DNA of 64,000 bases from CAVUPF01 sp963803755 (GCA_963803755.1 CAWDNP010000007.1:62001-126000), one strand, 5' to 3'; positions 31,309 through 41,509 are shown, numbered from the stretch's first letter. Notes: a model not told the origin generated them from the letters alone. Translations and numbers: made by a program.

Positions 31309-31476
31309 GTGGCGCACCGAGCGCAGCCTCGAAGTTTTGTTGTGCAGATCGTCGTTTCGTCCGTCTTTGCGGCCGCCGGCCTTGGGGTACTCCTTTTCCA
31401 CCTCGGCCATGATCCGTCCCTAGACAAGCTGGCTGCCGGCTGGATCGGCGCGGTTATCGGATTCTGGCTTCAGTAA
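31309..31476 (+). CDS. small membrane protein
   Basis: A 55-residue frame from GTG 31309 with two predicted helices: SFVVQIVVSSVFAAAGLGVL followed by LFHLGHDPSLDK, then AAGWIGAVIGFWLQ at the very end. Looks like a phage-type or orphan small membrane protein; function unknown. Confidence 0.4.
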   Translation: MAHRAQPRSFVVQIVVSSVFAAAGLGVLLFHLGHDPSLDKLAAGWIGAVIGFWLQ

Positions 31477-31499
31477 GGGGGGTGCTAGGCGGCACGGAG

Positions 31500-31768
31500 A
31501 CCCGGACCCCGCAAGGGTCTCGACCAGCTACGTCGAGCGCCAGAACTTGACGATGCGGATGGGGATGCGGCGCTTCACGCGGTTGACAAATGGCTTTAGC
31601 AAGCGGGTTGAGAGCCTTTCGCACGCCGTCTCACTCCACTTCATGTTCTATAACTTCGCCCGGCCCCATCAGACGCCCTCAGACCCCTATCCGACGACGC
31701 CAGCGATGGCGGCCGGGGTTGCCGATCACGTTTGGACCCTGGAAGAGATCGCAGCGTTGCTGGACTAA
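31500..31768 (+). mobile_element. IS1-type transposase, C-terminal remnant
   Basis: The frame reads VSTSYVERQNLTMRMGMRRF, then TRLTNGFSKRVE, LHFMFYNFARPH and PAMAAGVADHVWTLEEIAAL to a stop at 31768. This is the well-conserved C-terminus of IS1-family DDE transposases (the Glu of the DDE triad lies in YVERQN). The N-terminal two-thirds and both ends are missing, so it is a dead fragment. Confidence 0.75.
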
Positions 31769-32130
31769 GCGCGCCGACCACTTGGGAGGCTGACTTTCTC
31801 CAGTTCCGCTCGCTCAAAGCTATTGACAGCCGAATGGAGGTCTGCGCCCACGGCGCACCAGTCGCTGTAGATCGCAAGGGCATTTGCGTGGTTAGGCGGA
31901 AGCGCGTGGGTTCGGTATAGCCCGGTCCCGTCCCATAGTCGGGATGTGCCAAAGAAATCAAAGGCCCCGCCGACGCCGACGATCCATGCCCGTCGCTTCG
32001 ACGGCATGTGCCGATCGCACGTGAACTCAGGGGGGTGCCATCGAGGGAGCGGGTTATGCCCCTCTGCGTCCGCATTGACCGCCTCAACCCATGCGAAATC
32101 TAGATTTTGGTCGTAAATCTCATGTGCCAT
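31765..32130 (-). CDS. hypothetical protein
   Basis: A 121-residue protein from ATG 32130, preceded by GGAGG at the right distance. It starts MAHEIYDQNLDFAWVEAVNA; later parts include RHMPSKRRAWIVGVGGAFDF and WDGTGLYRTHALPPNHANAL. No recognised family, no signal peptide. The stop overlaps the IS1 remnant's stop. The ribosome-binding site is the best argument that it is real. Confidence 0.45.
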   Translation of the reverse strand: MAHEIYDQNLDFAWVEAVNADAEGHNPLPRWHPPEFTCDRHMPSKRRAWIVGVGGAFDFFGTSRLWDGTGLYRTHALPPNHANALAIYSDWCAVGADLHSAVNSFERAELEKVSLPSGRRA

Positions 32131-32491
32131 TGGGCCTCCGATCCTACCGAGGGGGTCTCGTCGCTGCCACTCCTGCAAGGCTCGACCCGGGACGATACTT
32201 TGTGCCAAATGGAGGGGAGTCTCACGCCAAGAGGAAATCCGCCGGAGCGGCGTTCCGAGCCCGAGCTTGGAACCGATACCGAAGAACGGATCAGGATGGG
32301 CCAATGGTCCGGACCGCTCCCTCCTCCTGCCGCGTTTTATCTCGGACGGAAAGGGCATCGAGGGACTCATCGCCGTTCTAACTCCCCTCGCTGGGTTGGT
32401 GGGCTTGTTCCTGCGCTCGCAGGGCGACTAATTCAAACTGACCCACTACCGTCGGGAGGATATTTACAGCTGATAGCTAGTTGTTGTAGTC
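32131..32491. other. no clear gene
   Basis: About 360 bp. A short plus-strand frame ending in LIAVLTPLAGLVGLFLRSQG at about 32430 hints at a relic membrane protein, but no start or partner was found. The right end is AT-rich and leads into the alkB control region. Confidence 0.4.
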
Positions 32492-32518
32492 ATTGACAAA
32501 AAATGCTATCTTGTCAAT
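32492..32518. promoter_or_regulatory. inverted-repeat operator upstream of alkB
   Basis: ATTGACAA, 11 bases, TTGTCAAT: a perfect 8-bp inverted repeat in an AT-rich patch, 43 bp before the alkB start. Its left arm contains a -35-like TTGACA. A likely binding site for the TetR-type repressor encoded at the end of the same operon. Confidence 0.6.
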
Positions 32519-32560
32519 CAAGAAGACGCCCTTGGATCGTTTGACCAGGAGGACGCCGAG

Positions 32561-33763
32561 ATGGAGGCTGCTGCCCACGCGCATACTCACGCTCACTCCC
32601 ACGGGGGAGCCATCGAGCTCAACCCCGCCACCTGGCGCGATCCCAAGCGCTACGCCTGGCTGCTGGGGTTGATCGTGCCGCTGGCCCCGTTCCTTGCCTG
32701 GGCCGAGGTGCAGGTGACCGGATGGGGCTTCCTGTGGTTCTTCGGTCCGCTGCTCGTCTTCGTCTTCTTCCCGCTGCTGGACATCGCCGTAGGGATGGAT
32801 GCCCGCAACCCCCCCGACAGCGTCATCAAATGGCTGGAACAGGACCGCTACTACCGCTGGTGCACCTACGTCTTCATCCCGATCCAGTACGCCGGCCTCC
32901 TCTTCGCCTGCTGGCTGTGGTCAAACGGTGGACTCTCGACCTTCGACAGCATCGGCTTGGCGCTGACGATGGGGGTCGTCGGAGGCATCGCGATCAACAC
33001 GGCCCACGAGCTCGGCCACAAGCGGGCCAGCCTTGAGCGCTGGCTGAGCCGGGTCGCCCTCGCACAGAGTGGCTACGGCCACTTCTTCATCGAGCACAAC
33101 CGCGGCCATCACGTCCGCGTCGCCACCCCCGAGGACCCGGCCAGCTCGCGGCTGGGGGAGAGCTTTTGGGCGTTCCTGCCGCGGACCGTGATCGGCAGCC
33201 TGCGCTCGAGCTGGGAGCTGGAGTGCGCCCGCCTTGACCGCCAGGGCGCCTCGCACTGGACACTGCGCAACGACATCCTCAGCGCCTGGGCGATGACCGT
33301 CGCCCTCTTTGCCGTCCTTACCGCGATCTTCGGCCTCGTTGTCCTTCCCTATCTGCTGGTCCAGGCGGTGGTCGGCTTCTCCCTGTTGGAGGTCGTCAAC
33401 TACCTCGAGCACTATGGTTTGCTGCGCCAAAAGCGCGAGGATGGTCGCTATGAGCGCACCCTTCCCGAGCACAGCTGGAACAGCAACAACGTCGCCTCCA
33501 ACGTGCTGCTCTACCACCTACAGCGTCACAGCGATCACCACGCAAACCCGACCCGGCGCTATCAAGCGCTGCGCCATGTTGATGAGGCGCCGCAGCTGCC
33601 CACCGGCTATGCCGGGATGATCGTCCTCGCCTGGTTCCCGCCGCTGTGGCGGCGGGTGATGGACCCCCGCCTACTCGAGCACTATGAGGGCGACGTCACC
33701 CGGGCCAATGTCGGGCCGCGGGCCCGTCGGCGGCTGCTCGCCCGCTACGGGGCACCATCGTGA
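32561..33763 (+). CDS. alkB: alkane 1-monooxygenase
   Basis: Membrane di-iron hydroxylase oxidising medium-chain alkanes at the terminal carbon, fed by rubredoxin. The 400-residue protein has the His boxes HELGHK, EHNRGHH and LQRHSDHH plus a NYLEHYGLLR segment, and about six helices. The N-terminus is odd: AAAHAHTHAHSHGG, a His-rich stretch that may bind metal. ATG 32561 has an AGGAGGA site. The stop overlaps the rubredoxin start by 4 bp. Operon: alkB, rubredoxin, TetR. Confidence 0.92.
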   Translation: MEAAAHAHTHAHSHGGAIELNPATWRDPKRYAWLLGLIVPLAPFLAWAEVQVTGWGFLWFFGPLLVFVFFPLLDIAVGMDARNPPDSVIKWLEQDRYYRWCTYVFIPIQYAGLLFACWLWSNGGLSTFDSIGLALTMGVVGGIAINTAHELGHKRASLERWLSRVALAQSGYGHFFIEHNRGHHVRVATPEDPASSRLGESFWAFLPRTVIGSLRSSWELECARLDRQGASHWTLRNDILSAWAMTVALFAVLTAIFGLVVLPYLLVQAVVGFSLLEVVNYLEHYGLLRQKREDGRYERTLPEHSWNSNNVASNVLLYHLQRHSDHHANPTRRYQALRHVDEAPQLPTGYAGMIVLAWFPPLWRRVMDPRLLEHYEGDVTRANVGPRARRRLLARYGAPS

Positions 33764-33924
33764 GCTCTTGGCGCTGTCCGGTTTGCGGCTACGTCTATGA
33801 GGAAGGAGCTGGGAACCCGCGCGAGGGCTTCCCGCCGGGCACGCCGTGGAGCGAGGTGCCTGATGAGTGGGCCTGTCCGGACTGCGGGGTACGGGACAAG
33901 GTCGATTTCGAGCCCGACGAGTGA
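33760..33924 (+). CDS. rubA: rubredoxin
   Basis: 54-residue electron carrier for AlkB. Both iron-binding knuckles are present: WRCPVCGYVYEEGAGNP and WACPDCGVRDKVDFEP. GTG 33760 overlaps the alkB stop, and the stop overlaps the GTG of the regulator, so all three are co-translated. This is the AlkG/RubA2-like arrangement of actinobacterial alkane operons. No rubredoxin reductase is in the window. Confidence 0.93.
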   Translation: MSSWRCPVCGYVYEEGAGNPREGFPPGTPWSEVPDEWACPDCGVRDKVDFEPDE

Positions 33925-34553
33925 CCGCACCCACTGAGACGATGGGGGCGATGCCGAGCGCCCGCACTCCCTACCCGCAAGCCGCCCGCCAGCTTCTGCG
34001 CGAGACGCTGTTCGGTGCCGCCAGCGACCAGCTCGAGCAGCGAGCCTGGGCCGAGATCACGATGGCGGACATCGCGACCGCGGCGGGCGTCAGCCGCCAG
34101 ACCCTCTACAAGGAGTTCGGTAGCCGCGCCGAGTTCGGTCAGGCTTTTGTCATCCACGAGGGCGAGCGCTTCCTCGACGCGGTCGAAGCCGCTGTTTATG
34201 AGCACCTCGATGACCCTCGTGCCGCCGTCGGCGCCGCGCTTGAGCTCTTTCTCCGCACCGCCGGCGAAGATCCCCTGATCCGAATCCTTCTCAGCGATGA
34301 CGGCACCGGCGGCATGCTGCCTTTCGTCACCACCCAAGGCATGCCCGTGGTCCAGTGGGCCACCGCTCGCCTTACCGCGGTTATCCAGGAGGGTTGGCCC
34401 CGGGCTTCTGAGCCGGACGCCCTCCTTTTGGCTGAGTCCCTGGTCCGCCTGGCGATCAGCTACATCACGGCCCCCGGCGGGCCTCCGCAGCAGACCGCCG
34501 CCGCCGCCGGCAAGCTGCTCGGCCCCTACATCGACCACGCGCTGGGAAGCTGA
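33921..34553 (+). CDS. TetR/AcrR family regulator of the alkane operon
   Basis: A 210-residue one-component repressor. The N-terminal helix-turn-helix is ITMADIATAAGVSRQTLYKE; the C-terminal ligand domain is mostly helical. GTG 33921 overlaps the rubredoxin stop. Position last in alkB-rubredoxin-tetR matches the AlkU-type regulators of actinobacteria, which presumably sense alkanes or fatty acids. The palindrome at 32492-32518 is the obvious candidate target. Confidence 0.85.
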   Translation: MTAPTETMGAMPSARTPYPQAARQLLRETLFGAASDQLEQRAWAEITMADIATAAGVSRQTLYKEFGSRAEFGQAFVIHEGERFLDAVEAAVYEHLDDPRAAVGAALELFLRTAGEDPLIRILLSDDGTGGMLPFVTTQGMPVVQWATARLTAVIQEGWPRASEPDALLLAESLVRLAISYITAPGGPPQQTAAAAGKLLGPYIDHALGS

Positions 34554-34559
34554 GCCCGG

Positions 34560-35335
34560 CTATGAGGTTAGGTCTCGCCGCTCAAACAGCAGCCCACCGA
34601 TCGTTGCGAGCGCAACGGCCGCGATGGTGACGCCGAGGAAGGAAAGCGGGTCGATGCCGTCCTCGATCGCCTTGCCGTAGTAGTGGAACACCGATGCGTA
34701 GCGAATCGCGTCGAGGCTGGGATCGAGCCGGCCGATCAGGTCGATCACGTACATCCCCACCAAAACGCCGGCCACCGAGCCTGTGACCACACTGGTTCGC
34801 AGCGAGAAGCCGGTGATCACGATCCCCAGGGCCGCGAACAGCAGCGCCAGCGGCCAGACGTTGGCAAAGCCGGCGAGCGCTGCCCCCAGCGAGAGGCCGG
34901 CACCAGAGAGCAGGCTGCCGATCATGGTCAGGGCCACGGTGACGGCGAGGACCGCGGACAGCTCGACCGCCGTTGCGGCGAAAGCGGCCGCGACGAGGCG
35001 GCGACGAGACACCGGTGCCGAGAGCAACACGTCAAGCCGTCCGCTTTCGGCGGCGCCGGAGAGTCCGCTTGCCACCGAGCGCACCGCGAGGTAGCCGACC
35101 GCAAGCGGCACGATCAGGCTCAGCATCTCCGCGTGCAAGTACTGCTCGACCGTCGACAGTTCACCGACCCCGAAGGCTTCCTTGAGGGCCTGCGGGTAGT
35201 TGCGGACGACCTTGGCGAGCGGGGCTTCGATCGAGGGGAAGATCGCGACCTCGAAGGCCGCCATCAGACCGAGCGGCAGGCCCCAGGCGAGTAGTGAGCG
35301 GCGACGCTCTCGGAGCTGGGCGACGATCAGCGCCG

Positions 35336-35339
<4 letters not shown>
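34560..35339 (-). CDS. ABC-2 exporter permease
   Basis: Integral membrane subunit of 259 residues with six hydrophobic segments, including LVAAAFAATAVELSAVLAVT and ALLFAALGIVITGFSL. The region ESGRLDVLLSAPVSRRRLV is the usual cytoplasmic coupling region of this permease class. It starts with TTG 35339, overlapping the ATPase stop by 4 bp. It pairs with the ATPase upstream; cargo unknown. Confidence 0.85.
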
Positions 35340-36226
<887 letters not shown>

Positions 36227-36298
36227 GGGTCCATGTTCCCAATTGGGGGAGCCACTGCGCCCCCGGCGCCTCGATCCCGGCCCTGGGAGAATCGTCAG

Positions 36299-37315
36299 GT
36301 GCTGACAGTCGCGGTCACCGGCCCCACAGGGGAGATCGGCAAGCCGCTCCTTGGTGCTCTGGAGCGAGCACAAGGGGTGGGGCGCGTGGTCGGCATGGCG
36401 CGCCGGCCGTTTGACCCGGCTGCGCACGGGTGGAAGAAGGTCTCCTACCGACGGGGAGACATCCTCGACCGCGACGCGGTGGAGGAGTTGGTCGCCGAGG
36501 TCGATGTCGTCGTTCACCTGGCCTTCGTCATCGTCGCCGGCGGCGGCGAAAGTCGTGAGATCAACCTCACCGGCTCGCGAAACGTCTTCGAGGCCGCGGT
36601 CGCCGCCGGGGCGAAACGCATCGTCTACACCTCTTCGGTCGCGGCTTACGGCTTTCATCGAGATGCGCCGGAGCTGCTCACCGAGGACGTCCCGGTGTTG
36701 GGCACCGAGCGCCACCCCTACTCCGCGCAGAAGGCCGAGGTCGAGGCCGAGCTGGCCGAAGCGCTTGCCGGCTCGGGCACGGATGCCTATGTCTTTCGCC
36801 CCTGCACCGTCGCCGGCCCCGAGGCCCAGCTCCTGATCAATTCGATCCCCCTGGTCTCGGTGGTCTGCAACCTTCCCGGCGCCCTGCGCGGACTTCTGCA
36901 ACGGGTGCCGGCGCCCAAGCCGGTACTGCCCGATCCGGGCGTGCCGTTTCAGTTGGTCCACCACGACGATGTCGCCACGGCGCTGCGCGCAGGCGTCCTC
37001 GGCAAAGGTGCTCCGGGCGTCTACAACCTCGCCGGGCCGGGCCAGCTGACGATCACCGAGGTGGCCAACCAGCTGGGCTGGCATGCGGTCGGGGTTCCAA
37101 GGCCGGCCCTCGACGCGGCGGCGGAGGTCGTCGCCCGACTCCCTTTTTTGCCGGACGAGGCCTCCTGGATCGAGGCCCTCCGCTGGCCAGTGCTGATGGA
37201 CGCAGCCCGCGCCCGGCGCGAGCTGCGCTGGCGCCCACGCTACGACGCTTCAGAAACGCTGCGGGAGACCGTCGCCGCCTGGCGGAGCCGGAACTTCGTT
37301 CCGCCTCCTGCGTGA
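36299..37315 (+). CDS. NAD-dependent epimerase/dehydratase (extended SDR)
   Basis: A 338-residue extended SDR. It has the N-terminal glycine motif VAVTGPTGEIGKPLL, DVVVHLAFV, the catalytic Ser in VYTSSVAAYGF, Tyr-x3-Lys in HPYSAQKAEVE and FRPCTVAGP. Sugar-nucleotide or steroid-type substrates are typical. The start at GTG 36299 leaves about 70 bp to the divergent ABC gene. Single gene; substrate unknown. Confidence 0.85.
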   Translation: MLTVAVTGPTGEIGKPLLGALERAQGVGRVVGMARRPFDPAAHGWKKVSYRRGDILDRDAVEELVAEVDVVVHLAFVIVAGGGESREINLTGSRNVFEAAVAAGAKRIVYTSSVAAYGFHRDAPELLTEDVPVLGTERHPYSAQKAEVEAELAEALAGSGTDAYVFRPCTVAGPEAQLLINSIPLVSVVCNLPGALRGLLQRVPAPKPVLPDPGVPFQLVHHDDVATALRAGVLGKGAPGVYNLAGPGQLTITEVANQLGWHAVGVPRPALDAAAEVVARLPFLPDEASWIEALRWPVLMDAARARRELRWRPRYDASETLRETVAAWRSRNFVPPPA

Positions 37316-37319
37316 TCGC

Positions 37320-37560
37320 CACGATCAGATCGCGTCACGGTTTCGCCGAGGTGATCGGTGCCCTTCGCGTAGACGAGCACCGTCGTGTCGAGGACGATCA
37401 TGCGTAGCGAGCGCGCAGAGCTTCGAGTTCATCCTTCAGCTCCCGCGGCTCTGGGGCCGGCATGTCAGGAGCCTCCAGCAGACGGCGAGCGGCGGCTCGG
37501 CGATGACCGGTGGGATCGGGGCTCGCTGGCGCAGAGGGCCTGAGATCCGCTTGAGCGGCC
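37320..37560 (-). pseudogene. VapBC-type toxin-antitoxin remnant
   Basis: On the minus strand an antitoxin tail reads HRRAAARRLLEAPDMPAPEP and ELKDELEALRARYA, and stops at a TGA overlapping ATG 37401. A PIN start follows: MIVLDTTVLVYAKGTDHLGE. The toxin is lost after about 25 residues, where it runs into the end of the SDR gene, and the antitoxin start is not evident. A truncated TA pair. Confidence 0.55.
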
Positions 37561-37859
37561 TCGCCGAGGATCCCCATGCCACGCGGATGCCGTGCGCCTG
37601 GGTTGGTCCTGGTCTTATGCCAATTTGTTCGGCCCGACCCCAGTCGTGGGTTTCGATCGCAGCTAACGCCCTAGCTGGGCCGCCTCATCGACGGTACAGC
37701 CGAGCATCGGCGGATACGCACGCTTATCGTCCCGAGCAGGCATCCGCGGCGGCGGTCGGCGAGCGCTTGCTTCGACGAGCCTGCGAAAGGGCGCTCGGCG
37801 TGGGCAGAGGTGCGCGGAGCGGGTCCCACGGCGAGACGGGCGCGAAACGCGCCGGTCTG
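37561..37859. other. no clear gene
   Basis: About 300 bp of lower GC bias without a start, motif or ribosome-binding site that I trust on either strand. Probably debris between the TA remnant and the methyltransferase. Confidence 0.5.
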
Positions 37860-38669
37860 TCAACGCTCGACGCGGATCACGAAATAGTCGGAGCGGATCT
37901 TCGCCGTCCCATCGCTCTCGGAGTTGAACCGGCGGATCAGCTCGGCGAAGGTCTGCAGGAACTCCACCCAGCGCCCCTGCGGCTCAAGGACTCCCCGGGC
38001 GATCACGAACGGCCCGAAATCCTCGGCGTAGCGCTGCACAGCGTCTTCGACCGAAGGGAAGTCGAAGTCGACGGTCTCGCGCTCGATCGTGGGCGACGCT
38101 TCGGCGGCGGCGAACGCCTCCTCAACATGCTCCTCGACGCCCCACAGCGGCGGCGACTGCACGCCTGGCGGCGGAGGCGGCATGAACGAGCCCGTCAGCT
38201 TGAACAGCTCGCCAGCGAAGCCGTCGTTGACCCAGGTCGTCATTGCGATCCGCCCCCCGGGCCGGCAGACCCGGACCAGCTCTGCGGCCGCGCGGTTGTG
38301 ATCGGGCGCGAACATCGCACCGAACGTCGACGTCACGCGATCGAAGCTCGCCTCCCCGAACGGCAGGTCTTGCGCGTCGGCTTCGACCCACTCGACCTCG
38401 ACGCCGGCCGCAGCGGCGCGGCGACGCGCATGCTCGAACAGCTCGGGCGTCACGTCGCAGCCCACCACCGTTGCCCCGCGCAGCGCGGCCGGGATCGCAA
38501 CATTGCCGCCGCTGCCGGTCCCCACGTCCAGCAGGTCCATCCCTGGCTCGACCCCGATCCGATCGAGTACGAGCGCACCAACCGGCTCGACCAGCGGGGA
38601 GAAGTCGTCCCAATCGCCCGCTGCCCACGTCGCCCGCGCCCGCTGACGAAACTCCTCCGCGACGTCCAT
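37860..38669 (-). CDS. class I SAM-dependent methyltransferase
   Basis: A methyltransferase of 269 residues. DLLDVGTGSGGNVAIPAALR is motif I, VVGCDVTPELFEHAR motif II, LPFGEASFDRVTSTFG motif IV and VRVCRPGGRIAMTTW motif V. The central Pro run (FMPPPPPGVQSPPLW) and C-terminal helices match the UbiE/arsenite-methylase-like small-molecule group. ATG 38669. Isolated gene; substrate unknown. Confidence 0.82.
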   Translation of the reverse strand: MDVAEEFRQRARATWAAGDWDDFSPLVEPVGALVLDRIGVEPGMDLLDVGTGSGGNVAIPAALRGATVVGCDVTPELFEHARRRAAAAGVEVEWVEADAQDLPFGEASFDRVTSTFGAMFAPDHNRAAAELVRVCRPGGRIAMTTWVNDGFAGELFKLTGSFMPPPPPGVQSPPLWGVEEHVEEAFAAAEASPTIERETVDFDFPSVEDAVQRYAEDFGPFVIARGVLEPQGRWVEFLQTFAELIRRFNSESDGTAKIRSDYFVIRVER

Positions 38670-38960
38670 CGGCCGATGTTACAGCCACGGGACAGAACCG
38701 GCGCGGCAGAGTGTTGTTTCTCCTCCTGAGCACTCGCGCCGAGGGTGCAGGCGAGAGCTTCTCCTTTGTTCTGGCTGAGCGGAAGTATCGTGGGCGTCAT
38801 CCCACCCTCGCCGCTGGCGCTCTGTACGGTCGAGCGCGGTCTCATTGCGCGTAGGAACCGCAAATGGTGTCCTGGTTCGCCTGCTCTCGCATCGCAGCAG
38901 CGCTCCGCCCGCACCGGGGGAGGCGAGCTTCGATTGGCCTACGTGCCTGGAGGCGTGACC

Positions 38961-39433
38961 ATGTCGACATCCACACCCAACCGAGTTCCTACCGATCCGC
39001 CGCCGAGCTACCGGGCCATCAAGAACCTGATCGCAACCTATGCTGAACTCGTCGATGACGGCGATTTCGAAGGGGTCGGCATCCTGCTCGCGGACGCCAC
39101 CTTTAGGGGCGGCTCCGGCTCGTCAGCGGTCCCGACGCGATCGAGAAGATGCTCCGGGAGAGGCTGATCGTCTACGACGACGGCACGCCCCGGACCAAGC
39201 ACGTCACCACCGATGTTGCTATCGAGGTCAACGAAGAGGCGGGCACGGCGGTCTCGCGGTCGTACTTCACCGTGCTGCAAGCGCTACCCGATCTGGCTCT
39301 GCAACCCATCGTTAGCGGTCGCTACCAAGACCGCTTTGAACTCCGCGACGGACAGTGGCGCTTTGTCGAGAGGCGCGTCCAACCCGATCTCGTGGGCGAT
39401 GTGACCCACCATCTGCGCTCCGCCGACCGCTAG
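38961..39433 (+). CDS. SnoaL-like (NTF2 fold) protein, frameshift
   Basis: About 157 residues. ATG 38961 with a GGAGG upstream starts MSTSTPNRVP, then the helix YRAIKNLIATYAELVDDGDF. The frame breaks near 39118-39125; the true continuation is VSGPDAIEKMLRERLIVYDD, then TKHVTTDVAIEVNEEAGTAV and DRFELRDGQWRFVERRVQPD. One missing base explains it. SnoaL-like folds serve as small ring hydrolases, dehydratases or binding proteins; specific role unknown. Confidence 0.75.
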
Positions 39434-39486
39434 TCCTATCGCGTTACAAGCGTCCGTCGTTTGGCCTTTCGTGTTCAGAAAGTCGC

Positions 39487-40827
39487 TCAGCTCATGAAGA
39501 ACTGCTGGTAGAGCAGGAAGACGTTCAGCGCGCTGATTATGCCTGCGACGCTCCAGGCGATGATCGTGGTGGTGCGGCGGTTGACGTGGACCCCCATGAC
39601 ATCGCGGCGGCTGGTCAGCATGACCAGCGGCACGAGTGCGAAGGGGATGCCGAATGAGAGCACGACCTGGCTGAGGACGAGCACGCTGGTGGTGTTCAGG
39701 CCGATCGCCAGGACAACGATGGCGGGGATCATCGTGACCGCGCGGCGCAGCATCAGCGGGATGCGGACGTTGATAAAGCCTTGCATGACCACCTGGCCGG
39801 CGTAGGTGCCGACGCTGGATGAGGAGGCGCCGGAGGCGAGTAGCGCGACCGCGAACGCGAGCGCGGCGGTGCCGCCGACGAGGTGGCCGAACTGGGCGTG
39901 GGCTTCAGGGATCGTCGTGATTCCGGAGAGGGCGGGAGTGTGGAAGAGCTTCGCGGCGACGGCGAGCATCGCCATGTTGACCAGGCCGGCGAGGCCGAGT
40001 GCGATGATCACGTCCAGGCGCTCGAAGCGCAGCACGCGGCCGCGCTCCTTGTCGTTGCGGCAAGGCATCCGGCCCTTGGTCAGCGCGGAGTGCAGGTAGA
40101 TGACGTGTGGCATCACGGTCGCACCGATGATGCCGACGGCAAGGTAGAGCGAGGTGACGCCGTGCAGGCTCGGCAGCAGCCCATGCAGCGAGCTGTGGGT
40201 GGAGGGCCCGATGCGCAGCGTCTCATAGAGGAAACCGGCGAAGATGATGCCGAGCAGCGCGGTGATCGCCAGCTCGAAGCGGCGGAAGCCGTGGGTCTGC
40301 AGCTCAAGGATCGCGAACGCGATCACGCCGGTCATCAGGCCGGCGGGGAGCAGCGGCACGCCGAAGAGCAGCTTCAGCCCGAGCGCGGCGCCTAGGAACT
40401 CGGCCACGTCGGTCGACATCGCCATGATCTCAGCCTGCACCCACATGCCCCACGTAAACGGGCGAGGGAAACGCTCGCGCACGACCTCGGGATAGTTGCG
40501 GTCGGTTACGATCCCCAGCTTGGCTGAGAGGTACTGGATCAGCATCGCCATCACGTTCGCCAGCAACACGACCCACAGCAGCAGGTAGCCGAACTGCGCG
40601 CCACCTTCGATGTTCGTGGCGAAGTTACCCGGATCGACGTAAGCGATCGAAGCGACAAACGCCGGACCCAGCATCATGATCGTCGCGCGCATGCGACCCT
40701 TGGCCAGCAGCTGCTCGAGCGCGCTCTGGTCCGCGAGCGTCCCGCCGAGCTCCCCGGGTAGCGCTACCGAGGCGCCCTCGACGGCGCCCTCAAGCGCGGG
40801 GACCGGATCGTCCGGCGCCGGCTTCAC
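39487..40827 (-). CDS. mntH: Mn2+/Fe2+ transporter, Nramp family
   Basis: Proton-coupled divalent metal importer of 446 residues and 11 helices. Helix 1 carries the metal-binding DPGNFATN and helix 6 the conserved MPHVIYLHSALTKGR (here ATVMPHVIYLHS). GTG 40827 overlaps the stop of the regulator gene by 4 bp, forming mntR-mntH. It should be repressed by that regulator under metal sufficiency. Confidence 0.93.
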   Translation of the reverse strand: MKPAPDDPVPALEGAVEGASVALPGELGGTLADQSALEQLLAKGRMRATIMMLGPAFVASIAYVDPGNFATNIEGGAQFGYLLLWVVLLANVMAMLIQYLSAKLGIVTDRNYPEVVRERFPRPFTWGMWVQAEIMAMSTDVAEFLGAALGLKLLFGVPLLPAGLMTGVIAFAILELQTHGFRRFELAITALLGIIFAGFLYETLRIGPSTHSSLHGLLPSLHGVTSLYLAVGIIGATVMPHVIYLHSALTKGRMPCRNDKERGRVLRFERLDVIIALGLAGLVNMAMLAVAAKLFHTPALSGITTIPEAHAQFGHLVGGTAALAFAVALLASGASSSSVGTYAGQVVMQGFINVRIPLMLRRAVTMIPAIVVLAIGLNTTSVLVLSQVVLSFGIPFALVPLVMLTSRRDVMGVHVNRRTTTIIAWSVAGIISALNVFLLYQQFFMS

Positions 40828-41507
40828 CGCCGGTGCTCTTCGGGCTCGATCCGCATCGCCCGTGCCAGCTCTCCGCCGATCGGGTGCTCGTGCTCGCCGA
40901 AGCGCACGAACACCGGCCCTCCGAACGGCTGGCGGTCTCTGACCTCGAGTCGAGTGCCCAGCGTGATGCCGTGCTCGGCCAGGTAGCGAAGCATCTCCGG
41001 GTCGGAGTCCGAGACGCGCACAAAGCGCCCCACAGCACCAACGTCTAGCTCGTCGAGGCTGTGGGTCTGGCCCTCGTCGATCTCGAACTCGGCCGTCGGG
41101 ATCGGATCGCCGTGCGGGTCGAGGGTCGGGTCGCCGAGTCGCGCCGCGATCAGCTCCTCAAGCTCCTCGGAGAGCACGTGCTCGAGCACCTCCGCCTCGG
41201 CATCGACGCGATCCCAGGGCATTCCGAGCTCCTCGGCGAGGAATAGCTCGAGCAGGCGGTGATGGCGGATCACCTCCAGAGCCACGCGCCTGCCCTCCTC
41301 GGTCAGCCGCACGCCGCGGTAACGCTCATACTCGACCAGTCCCTCCTCGGCGAGTTTTTGCACCATGCTCGACACCGAGCCGGGGGTCACCCCCAGGCGC
41401 TCGGCGAGATCGTTCGTCGAAACCGCCGCGCCGCCGCGGGTCTCGAGCGCATAGACGGCCTTGGCGTAGTCCTGCACCGATGCAGAAATCAAATCTGGGG
41501 CAGCCAT
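40824..41507 (-). CDS. mntR: DtxR/MntR family metal-dependent repressor
   Basis: A 227-residue regulator. The N-terminal winged helix reads VSTNDLAERLGVTPGSVSSM. The dimerisation/metal domain has RHHRLLELFLAEELGMPW and HVLSEELEELIAARLG, and a C-terminal SH3/FeoA-like domain includes FVRFGEHEHPIGGELA. ATG 41507 is chosen because family homology begins at LISASVQDYAKAVYALE; the AT-rich control region lies immediately upstream. It controls mntH. Confidence 0.9.
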   Translation of the reverse strand: MAAPDLISASVQDYAKAVYALETRGGAAVSTNDLAERLGVTPGSVSSMVQKLAEEGLVEYERYRGVRLTEEGRRVALEVIRHHRLLELFLAEELGMPWDRVDAEAEVLEHVLSEELEELIAARLGDPTLDPHGDPIPTAEFEIDEGQTHSLDELDVGAVGRFVRVSDSDPEMLRYLAEHGITLGTRLEVRDRQPFGGPVFVRFGEHEHPIGGELARAMRIEPEEHRR

Positions 41508-41509
41508 CA

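Noticed and set aside
32107..32496. 129-codon plus-strand frame before alkB
   Set aside because: It overlaps the start of the minus-strand gene and the alkB operator and has no ribosome-binding site or homology that I recognise.
37503..38729. 408-codon plus-strand frame opposite the methyltransferase
   Set aside because: The minus-strand protein has all SAM-binding motifs; the plus-strand frame has none.
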